A stretch of 38,488 nucleotides of DNA from positions 1 to 38,488 of the forward strand of contig JADHLF010000020.1 of the NCBI GenBank assembly GCA_016780825.1, read 5' to 3'. Below the pieces are notes generated by a model. The model saw only the letters and a program-made list of their open reading frames with translations, did not search any database and was not told the DNA's origin. Below, piece by piece: positions 33,098 through 38,488 of this stretch. The position numbers and the translations under genes are program-made. The stretch is from Planktomarina sp. Lineage in GTDB: Bacteria; Pseudomonadota; Alphaproteobacteria; Rhodobacterales; Rhodobacteraceae. Numbering within the stretch: the stretch's first letter is position 1; each line of letters opens with the position of its first letter.

Positions 33098-33498
33098 GGT
33101 TTGTTCATGATCCGCTCGGCCTTTTTGCGGCTCAGGATTGTTCGCAAATCATGCATGGACAGCAACAATTGATCTGTTACCCGCTCTAGGTCTGCATCGC
33201 TGGCTTTGGATTGCGCCCATTGTGCGGTCAGATTGAGGTGATCAACGGTCCGCAAAATGTCATCGATTTCACGCTCTTCTAGCACGGTTTTGCGCTCTTG
33301 CATCCAGTCTGCGATCAACTTGGTCTCTTCATCGGTCAGGACAGTATCGCCCTGCGGCTTCACAGTCTCGTTGCGGATGTTGATCACGGCGATTTGGTGC
33401 AATTCCAGCCGATTTTGCCGATTTTGTTCCGGCATCTTGAACAGAGTCGCGCCATTTTCGCGAATTCTAAAGAAATACCTCGGTAGGGACGTGTCCAT
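33094..33498 (-). CDS. Conserved-looking small soluble protein of unknown function
   Basis: I cannot name a family for this 134-residue protein. It has no signal peptide or membrane segment. The N-terminal part (MDTSLPRYFFRIRENGATLFKMPE) is followed by a mostly charged, helical region (LTDEETKLIADWMQERKTVLEEREIDDILRTVDHLN, read in parts) that could form a coiled coil. It ends with basic residues (SRKKAERIMNKP). The ATG at 33498 lies 14 bases after the aspartate aminotransferase stop, so the two probably form an operon. Its stop overlaps the orphan MATE stop by three bases. Confidence 0.75.
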   Translation of the reverse strand: MDTSLPRYFFRIRENGATLFKMPEQNRQNRLELHQIAVINIRNETVKPQGDTVLTDEETKLIADWMQERKTVLEEREIDDILRTVDHLNLTAQWAQSKASDADLERVTDQLLLSMHDLRTILSRKKAERIMNKP

Positions 33499-33512
33499 GG
33501 TTTTAACTCAAA

Positions 33513-34715
33513 TTAGATTAGGTTTTCACAAAATTCTTTGATTCTCGTACAGGCTTCCAACAGCTCGGCATCTGACGTGGCATAGCTCACGCGGAAATTT
33601 GGGGACAGGCCAAAGGCGGCGCCAAAGACCACTGCGACGCCGGTTTGCTCAAGAAGTTCGGTGGCGAAGGCCTCATCATCAGTAATGACAGCGCCGCCTG
33701 GCGTCTGTTTTCCGATGAGGGCAGCGATTGAGGGGTAGACATAGAAGGCACCTTCCGGGGTGGGGCAGGTAATTCCCTTGGTCTCATTGAGTATTTTGAC
33801 AACCAAATCGCGCCGCCGGCTGAAAGAGGCATTGTTATCCGTTAAAAACGCCTGTGGACCGTTCAAGGCCTCGACAGCGGCCCATTGGCTGATGGTGCAG
33901 GGGTTGGATGTGGATTGTGATTGAACCTTGCGCATGGCGGCGATCAGGGGCTCGGGGCCGGCGGCATAGCCAATCCGCCATCCGGTCATCGCATAGGCTT
34001 TTGATACACCGTTGCAGGTCAGCGTGCGCGGATAGAGCGCTGGCTCTACTTCGGCAGGCGTGCAAAATTTAAAATCATCATAGGCCAGATGCTCATACAT
34101 ATCATCGGTCATCACCCAGACATGGGGATGGCGCAAAAGAACATCGGTTAGCGCCTTCAGCTCGTCCCAACTATATCCCGCTCCGGTCGGGTTTGAGGGG
34201 GAATTGAAAATGAACCATTTGGTTTTGGGGGTTAGGGCGGCTTCGAGCTGCGCGGGAGTGAGTTTGTAATTGGTCGCGGGTGACGTTGGCGCAATCACCG
34301 GGGTGCCGCCGGCCAAAAGCACCATGTCGGGATAAGATACCCAATAGGGCGCGGGAATAACCACCTCATCGCCCGCATTCAATGTCGCGATCAGCGCATT
34401 ATAGAGGGTCTGCTTGCCGCCGTTTCCAACGGTCACTTGCGCCGGGCTAAAGGTCAGAGAATTTTCGCGCAGGAACTTGGCGCAAATCGCCTGTTTGAGT
34501 TCGGGCATTCCATCCGGTGCGGTGTATTTGGTTTTGCCCTCGGCAATGGCCTTAACCGCCGCGGCTTTGATATGGTCTGGGGTATCAAAATCCGGCTCGC
34601 CCGCTGCAAGTGCGATCACGTCACGCCCTGCCGCCTTTAATTCCGCCGCCTTGGTTGATATAGCAATGGTGGGAGAGGGTTTCACCCGCTCAAGCGCGGT
34701 GGATAAAATGGACAT
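33513..34715 (-). CDS. aspC: Aspartate aminotransferase, PLP-dependent class I
   Basis: The enzyme transfers the amino group between aspartate and 2-oxoglutarate, linking the TCA cycle to amino-acid synthesis; some relatives also use prephenate. It has 400 residues. The PLP lysine is K239 in NGVSKAYAMTGWR, N175 is in SPSNPTG, and the substrate carboxylate-binding arginine is in NFRVSYA near the end. AAGEPDFDTPDHI near residue 38-50 is typical of the Ib subgroup. The start is the ATG at 34715 with GAGG upstream; the open frame reaching 35213 is antisense to the neighbouring genes. It is divergent from the XRE regulator. Confidence 0.95.
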   Translation of the reverse strand: MSILSTALERVKPSPTIAISTKAAELKAAGRDVIALAAGEPDFDTPDHIKAAAVKAIAEGKTKYTAPDGMPELKQAICAKFLRENSLTFSPAQVTVGNGGKQTLYNALIATLNAGDEVVIPAPYWVSYPDMVLLAGGTPVIAPTSPATNYKLTPAQLEAALTPKTKWFIFNSPSNPTGAGYSWDELKALTDVLLRHPHVWVMTDDMYEHLAYDDFKFCTPAEVEPALYPRTLTCNGVSKAYAMTGWRIGYAAGPEPLIAAMRKVQSQSTSNPCTISQWAAVEALNGPQAFLTDNNASFSRRRDLVVKILNETKGITCPTPEGAFYVYPSIAALIGKQTPGGAVITDDEAFATELLEQTGVAVVFGAAFGLSPNFRVSYATSDAELLEACTRIKEFCENLI

Positions 34716-34803
34716 GGCGGCCTCATTATGCGTGTGCTCCCAAGAGTCTAGATAGATGTGCGTGGCGCCGCAAGGCGAAGTAATTGGCAAAAGGAAAAAG
34801 ATT

Positions 34804-35196
34804 ATGGACCATGATTCTGATGCGGACCTTGACTGGTACGGCCCCGATGCAGCCACGTTTGGAGATCGCGTTCTGGGGGCGCGGGAAAAAGCTGGTATGA
34901 CCCAGGCACAATTGTCACGCCGTCTTGGCATCAAATTGGCCACTTTGCAGGCCTGGGAAGAGGATCGTTCCGAGCCGAGGGCCAACAAATTGCAAATGTT
35001 GACAGGAATGCTCAATGTGTCTTTGCCTTGGCTTTTGAGCGGTGAAGGGATCGGGCCGGAAGAGCCGAACACGGCGCCGCTCTCCGAAGATGTCCAAGCA
35101 ATTTTAATCGAAATGCGCGCAATAAAAACGGATATGAACCGCACCGCCGATCGGCTGAGCAAATTGGAAAAACAATTAAGGTTGGCGATGAAATGA
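34804..35196 (+). CDS. XRE-family regulator with C-terminal coiled coil
   Basis: This 130-residue DNA-binding protein has a Cro/CI helix-turn-helix at about residues 18-75 (FGDRVLGAREKAGMTQAQLSRR; KLATLQAWEEDRSEPR). A C-terminal coiled-coil-like stretch (EMRAIKTDMNRTADRLSKLEKQLRL) probably mediates dimerisation. The start is the ATG at 34804 with AAAAGGAAAAAG just upstream. Its stop overlaps the sdhE start (ATGA), so the regulator and SdhE are translationally coupled. It shares an 88-base divergent region with aspC and could regulate either. Targets are unknown. Confidence 0.88.
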   Translation: MDHDSDADLDWYGPDAATFGDRVLGAREKAGMTQAQLSRRLGIKLATLQAWEEDRSEPRANKLQMLTGMLNVSLPWLLSGEGIGPEEPNTAPLSEDVQAILIEMRAIKTDMNRTADRLSKLEKQLRLAMK

Positions 35197-35459
35197 GTGA
35201 GCTGCCGGATCATCGGATCAAACGCCTGAAAATGCGTTCAATGCGCCGTGGAATAAAAGAAATGGACCTTATTTTAAGCCATTTTGCCCAAACCGCCTTG
35301 GCGCAAATGTCTGACGAAGAGCTGGTGAAATACGATTTGTTGCTGGCAGAAAATGATCACGATCTTTACTCTTGGGTGACCGGAACAGCTGCAACGCCCC
35401 CAGAATTTGCCCCGCTGATCACCCAAATCGTCGCGGGGTTGCAGGTTCCACGCGATTAA
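35193..35459 (+). CDS. sdhE: Succinate dehydrogenase flavinylation factor SdhE
   Basis: This 88-residue SdhE/Sdh5 (DUF339) protein assists covalent FAD attachment to the succinate dehydrogenase flavoprotein. The conserved RGxxE motif is R19-G20-I-K-E23-M-D, followed by the helical LSHFAQTALAQMSDEELVKYDLLLA and DLYSWVTG, all typical of the family. The ATG overlaps the XRE regulator's stop. Its length is normal. The succinate dehydrogenase genes themselves are not in this window. Confidence 0.92.
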   Translation: MSELPDHRIKRLKMRSMRRGIKEMDLILSHFAQTALAQMSDEELVKYDLLLAENDHDLYSWVTGTAATPPEFAPLITQIVAGLQVPRD

Positions 35460-35479
35460 CGCCAGCTCGTTTAGATAAT

Positions 35480-35516
35480 ATTCGCGAATTTCCTCAATAC
35501 TGCGGACCGAAGCAGT
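35480..35516. promoter_or_regulatory. Palindrome and inverted repeat upstream of the MarR gene
   Basis: ATTCGCGAAT (35480-35489) is a perfect 10-base palindrome. ACTGC (35499-35503) and GCAGT (35512-35516) are 5-base inverted arms. Both lie in the 71-base gap before the MarR start at 35531, a normal place for an autoregulatory site. Confidence 0.35.
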
Positions 35517-35530
35517 GTGAGAGGCGATCA

Positions 35531-36016
35531 ATGAGTGGTGAATTTGAAACGAGCAAGAGTTTTATGACCCATTACTTGGAGAGTTTGGCTTTGGTCGAGC
35601 GGCTCCATCGTTTGTTGTTGGATGTGATCAAAGATGAATTTGAGCGGGTTGGGGTGATTGAGATCAACCCGGTGCAGGCTTTGCTCGTATTCAACATCGG
35701 CGACAATGAGGTCACCGCGGGCGAATTAAAGAGCCGCGGATATTATCAGGGCTCAAATGTCAGTTACAATCTGAAAAAATTGGTGGGCATGGGCTATATG
35801 CACCATGAACGCTGCCGGGCCGACCGGCGGTCTGTGCGCGTGAGATTGACCGATAAGGGGCAACATATTCGCGAGCTTGTGCATGTATTGTTCGAGGGTC
35901 ACGCCGCCGCGTTGCAATCGGAGGGGGTTTTGCACGGCACCGGGGTTGAGGATATCAATGGGGCGCTGCGGCGGATGGAGCAGTATTGGGGCAAACAGAT
36001 TCGGTTTATTTACTGA
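35531..36016 (+). CDS. MarR-family winged-helix regulator, LdtR-like
   Basis: This 161-residue winged-helix regulator has its recognition region around EVTAGELKSRGYYQGSNVSYNLKKLVGMGYMHHERC (35 residues, read in parts). The wing is in DRRSVRVRLTDKG. This wording closely recalls LdtR of Rhizobiales, a MarR-like regulator of L,D-transpeptidase genes and stress tolerance; the resemblance is from memory and unverified. The start is the ATG at 35531, after AGAGG at 35520-35524. Its 3' end overlaps the convergent DUF1194 gene by seven bases. Targets in this organism are unknown. Confidence 0.87.
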   Translation: MSGEFETSKSFMTHYLESLALVERLHRLLLDVIKDEFERVGVIEINPVQALLVFNIGDNEVTAGELKSRGYYQGSNVSYNLKKLVGMGYMHHERCRADRRSVRVRLTDKGQHIRELVHVLFEGHAAALQSEGVLHGTGVEDINGALRRMEQYWGKQIRFIY

Positions 36017-36744
36017 TCCAGTTGGCTCATGCTCAAAAACTCCAATTCGCGAAGTAATTTGCGGCTCATGGCGCGCTCATAATCTTCAAAGCCTATGGCA
36101 ACTTCGGAAAACGCTCCTGGTCCAGCCAGCACGCGATGCGAAAAATAGGCGGTCAATTCGGCAATGGAGAGTTCCGCGTGGGACAGCCGGGAGGAGGCAT
36201 CAACGCCGATGATCAATGCGTTGATGACGATATCTCCGATGGTCTCAGGGCCGTTGACGTGATGCGGTTCGGGACCTGTGTTGTTTTTTCCATCGCCCGA
36301 AATATCCAAGGTGCGCTTCCAGCACTCCGGCTGCTGGCTGAGAAACCCAGCTCCAACCTCTATGGCTCGACCCAAAGCGGTGGTTGGTGGGGCTTGGCTG
36401 CGGGTGGTGGATTGCAGCCGCTCCGACACAGCGGCGAGGCGTGACGGGCTTGTGATATCCGTCCAGGGGATGAGAACGCGCTGATAGTCCTGACCGCTCC
36501 ATTCAAAAACTAAAATCCGAACCGGTGCATTGGGCAGGCGCATCAGACTGGCACGGACATCCTCACTGAGCAAGGCGGCGGCCAGACCTTGCAGTTGCAA
36601 TTGATATTCAACCTCATCGACAGATCCCGACACATCGAGACCCAGGGCCAAGGCCTGGCGGCAGGCGGCGTCAGCGCCGGCGGAGCTCGTGACCCAAAGT
36701 ACAAAAGAGAGGGCCGTCAGAGCTTTGCAGAGGAGACGCCTCAC
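36010..36744 (-). CDS. DUF1194 secreted protein with von Willebrand factor A-like fold
   Basis: This 244-residue exported protein has a signal peptide at about residues 1-26 and a single DUF1194/VWA-like domain. The metal-ion-dependent adhesion site is visible as DVSGSVD, a later T in PPTTALGRA, and DISGDGKNN. The start is the GTG at 36744, which overlaps the glyoxalase stop as GTGA; the TTG one codon earlier is possible but unlikely. The gene converges on the MarR gene with a seven-base overlap. VWA domains bind proteins in a metal-dependent way; the partner here is unknown. Confidence 0.85.
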   Translation of the reverse strand: MRRLLCKALTALSFVLWVTSSAGADAACRQALALGLDVSGSVDEVEYQLQLQGLAAALLSEDVRASLMRLPNAPVRILVFEWSGQDYQRVLIPWTDITSPSRLAAVSERLQSTTRSQAPPTTALGRAIEVGAGFLSQQPECWKRTLDISGDGKNNTGPEPHHVNGPETIGDIVINALIIGVDASSRLSHAELSIAELTAYFSHRVLAGPGAFSEVAIGFEDYERAMSRKLLRELEFLSMSQLDQ

Positions 36745-37163
36745 CAATGACCGATGTTTTCCATACTCGCCCAGGGTTCCGCCACAGGCAGGTTGTCGCC
36801 CTCTTGCAAGAGCTCAATCGAGATATTGTCTGGGCTGCGCACAAACGCCATGCGGCCCTCGCGCGGCGGGCGATTGATCGTGATGCCATTGTCCATGAGA
36901 TGCTGGCAGGTGGCATATATATCTTTCACCTCATAGGCCAAATGTCCAAAATGCCGGCTGTCTGACGGCAGCCCCGCATCACCATCCCAGTTGTAGGTCA
37001 GTTCAACAGGACATTCCGATTGGCCAGGAGGCGCCATGAAAACCAGGGTGAAACGTCCAGCTTCATTATCCCACCGGCGCGTTTCCTCGAGCCCCAAGAG
37101 GGCAAAAAAAGCGATAGAGGCGTCTAAATCGGCCACACGGACCATTGTATGAAGATATTTCAT
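36741..37163 (-). CDS. gloA: Glyoxalase I (lactoylglutathione lyase)
   Basis: The enzyme converts the hemithioacetal of methylglyoxal and glutathione to S-lactoylglutathione. It has 140 residues. The four metal ligands align with E. coli GloA: H5 (KYLHTMVRV), E54 (CPVELTYNW), H74 (HFGHLAYEV) and E117 (ISIELLQ). I chose the ATG at 37163, which places AAAGGG at a normal distance; the ATG at 37169 is too close to it. The TGA overlaps the start of the DUF1194 gene. Confidence 0.93.
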   Translation of the reverse strand: MKYLHTMVRVADLDASIAFFALLGLEETRRWDNEAGRFTLVFMAPPGQSECPVELTYNWDGDAGLPSDSRHFGHLAYEVKDIYATCQHLMDNGITINRPPREGRMAFVRSPDNISIELLQEGDNLPVAEPWASMENIGHW

Positions 37164-37176
37164 TTGCATTTCCCTT

Positions 37177-37216
37177 TATATAGTAGGTTCATCCTTCAGA
37201 TTACTCCATATATAGT
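37177..37216 (+). promoter_or_regulatory. Repeated TATATAGT in the gloA/thyX divergent region
   Basis: TATATAGT occurs at 37177-37184 and again at 37209-37216, 32 bases apart, in the roughly 95-base region between divergent gloA and thyX. The right copy contains TATAGT (37211-37216), a possible -10 element about 44 bases before the thyX ATG. No convincing -35 element is seen. Confidence 0.25.
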
Positions 37217-37259
37217 GTGAAGGGAATCGCTCCAGATGGGGTTAACTAAGGGGATAGTG

Positions 37260-38168
37260 ATGCTGCTGACGCCAGAACAACAAGAAGAAATTGACCAGCT
37301 GCGATCAAATCCCCAGCTGACCCTGCGGGCCGTCGCGCCAGGGATGGAGGATCATCTGTACCGAGCAAAGCCCGTATTGGATCACGGGTTTGTGCGGGTG
37401 ATCGACTATATGGGCGATGATGCGGCCATCTGCCAAGCCGCGCGGGTCAGCTATGGCAAGGGAACAAAATCCGTACAAAACGATGCGGGCCTCATACGTT
37501 ACTTGATGCGCCACTGGCATTCCACGCCTTTCGAGATGTGTGAAATCAAACTGCATGTGAAATTGCCGGTCTTCGTCGCGCGCCAATGGATTCGTCACCG
37601 GACTGCCAATGTGAATGAGTATTCGGCGCGCTATTCGATTCTGGATCGGGAGTTTTACATTCCAGAACCGGACTCTCTGGCCGCGCAATCGGTGGTGAAC
37701 AACCAGGGCCGTGGTCAGGTTTTGCAAGGGGCCGAGGCGGCGCGGGTTTTGGAGATTTTGAAATCGGACAGCAACCGCGCCTATGACAATTATGAGTCGA
37801 TGATCTCCGATGAGGGGCAGGATGGTTTGGCGCGTGAATTGGCTCGCATGAACCTACCTGCCAATATTTACACGCAATGGTATTGGAAAGTTGATCTGCA
37901 TAATCTGTTTCATTTCCTGCGTCTTCGGGCCGACTCCCATGCGCAATATGAAATCCGGGTCTATGCCGAGGCGATTTGTGAGATGGTGCGTGACTGGGTG
38001 CCGGCAGCCTATGGCGCTTTTGAGGATTATCGTTTGGGCGGCGCGGTGCTCTCTGCAAAATCGGTTGACTGTTTGAAGCGTATGCTGGCCGGCGAGCCTG
38101 TCACGCAGGAAGAGTCAGGGATGAGCAAGGGTGAATGGCGAGAATTTGAAGCGGTGATCGGCCGCTAG
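37260..38168 (+). CDS. thyX: Flavin-dependent thymidylate synthase ThyX
   Basis: This enzyme makes dTMP from dUMP using methylenetetrahydrofolate, FAD and NADPH. It has 302 residues. The ThyX signature RHRx7S is RHRTANVNEYS, with R112, H113, R114 and S122. FHFLRLRADSHAQYEIR in the C-terminal half is the flavin- and dUMP-binding region. I chose the ATG at 37260 because AAGGGG (37248-37253) lies at a suitable distance; an ATG at 37236 would extend it by eight residues without a ribosome site. No thyA is visible in the window. A terminator follows. Confidence 0.95.
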   Translation: MLLTPEQQEEIDQLRSNPQLTLRAVAPGMEDHLYRAKPVLDHGFVRVIDYMGDDAAICQAARVSYGKGTKSVQNDAGLIRYLMRHWHSTPFEMCEIKLHVKLPVFVARQWIRHRTANVNEYSARYSILDREFYIPEPDSLAAQSVVNNQGRGQVLQGAEAARVLEILKSDSNRAYDNYESMISDEGQDGLARELARMNLPANIYTQWYWKVDLHNLFHFLRLRADSHAQYEIRVYAEAICEMVRDWVPAAYGAFEDYRLGGAVLSAKSVDCLKRMLAGEPVTQEESGMSKGEWREFEAVIGR

Positions 38169-38199
38169 ACCCCAAGACCGTGGCACAAAAGTAGACAGG

Positions 38200-38219
38200 T
38201 TGGGCGCGGCCCAAATTTT
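38200..38219 (+). terminator. Rho-independent terminator after thyX
   Basis: Perfect arms TTGGGC (38200-38205) and GCCCAA (38209-38214) enclose a GCG loop and are followed by ATTTT. It lies 31 bases after the thyX stop, between the convergent thyX and cold-shock genes. Confidence 0.7.
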
Positions 38220-38257
38220 GGCGGATCATTGTCCGCTGAGGCTGCGGCAGTGCGCGT

Positions 38258-38467
38258 TTATTCGGCGTTGCTCAATTCACCAGCCATTTGACGCCCATCG
38301 CGTCCCTCGACCAGCTCATAGTTGATTTTTTGGTTGTCAGCCAAGCTTGTCATTCCAGCGCGTTCGACTGCTGAAATATGGACAAACACGTCATTCCCTC
38401 CACCTTCTGGCTCAATGAACCCGAAACCTTTTGTGGTGTTGAACCATTTTACTGTGCCCAAAGGCAT
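38258..38467 (-). CDS. Cold-shock protein (CspA family)
   Basis: This 69-residue single-stranded nucleic-acid-binding protein folds as one cold-shock domain. RNP1 is KGFGFI (13-18) and RNP2 is DVFVH (26-30); the first strand TVKWFN is typical. The start is the ATG at 38467, with GGGAG eight bases upstream on its strand; the TTG at 38482 would add five residues. Family members act as RNA chaperones that melt mRNA structure. Its promoter and leader lie beyond the window edge. Confidence 0.95.
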   Translation of the reverse strand: MPLGTVKWFNTTKGFGFIEPEGGGNDVFVHISAVERAGMTSLADNQKINYELVEGRDGRQMAGELSNAE

Positions 38468-38488
38468 ATCATATTCTCCCAAGTCATA

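Noticed and set aside
33513..35213. A 566-codon minus frame extending aspC upstream
   Set aside because: The extension is antisense to the XRE gene. The family N-terminus and ribosome site fix the aspC start at 34715.

Overview
This window looks like a chromosomal segment of a marine alphaproteobacterium of the Rhodobacteraceae (Roseobacter group). That placement is an inference from family content: a ScfR/PccR-type propionate regulator beside pccB, single-chain methylmalonyl-CoA mutase, a short ProRS, an HdaA-like DnaA regulator, DUF1194 and DUF4174 proteins, SdhE, ThyX and a TRAP transporter. No RNA gene, CRISPR array, transposase or integrase is visible. Coding density is high; the longest stretch without a gene is about 250 bases (11440-11688).

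Layout. (1) 1-6696: a LacI-type regulator cut by the window edge, then a TRAP transporter (dctP, terminator-like hairpin, dctQ, dctM), an EamA permease and a betaine-aldehyde-dehydrogenase-like enzyme overlapping it by four bases. This reads as an import and oxidation cassette of unknown substrate. (2) 6722-17062: a propionyl-CoA assimilation cluster: pccR, a Bcr/CflA-type MFS exporter, pccB, a small unknown protein, pccA, a divergent DUF4174 periplasmic protein, methylmalonyl-CoA mutase and a glyoxalase-like protein. TTTGCAA-type sites lie next to pccR, pccB, pccA and mcm and are candidate PccR operators. (3) 17109-23402: a DjlA-like J-protein, then the leftward group AI-2E family permease, hdaA, ppk1, ppx (polyphosphate metabolism and replication control). 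(4) 23560-31920: proS, lolCD, an Ldh2-family dehydrogenase, a small YdcZ-type permease, parE and a MATE exporter. (5) 31884-33087: a roughly 1.2 kb segment bounded by perfect 27-base direct repeats at the 3' end of the MATE gene. It carries one AT-richer gene for an unrecognised membrane protein. (6) 33094-38467: a conserved small protein with aspartate aminotransferase, an XRE regulator coupled to sdhE, a MarR regulator resembling LdtR, a DUF1194 protein coupled to glyoxalase I, thyX and a cold-shock protein.

How the parts work together. The propionate block is the clearest functional unit: PccB and PccA carboxylate propionyl-CoA, and Mcm converts (R)-methylmalonyl-CoA to succinyl-CoA. The epimerase that would sit between them is not evident here. 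The most unusual structure is the repeat-bounded insert. Its right-hand copy preserves an alternative last eleven codons of the MATE gene, whose stop shares a CTAG with the stop of the convergent neighbour. This suggests an element or cassette integrated into the end of the exporter gene and supplied a replacement 3' end. It carries no recombinase of its own.
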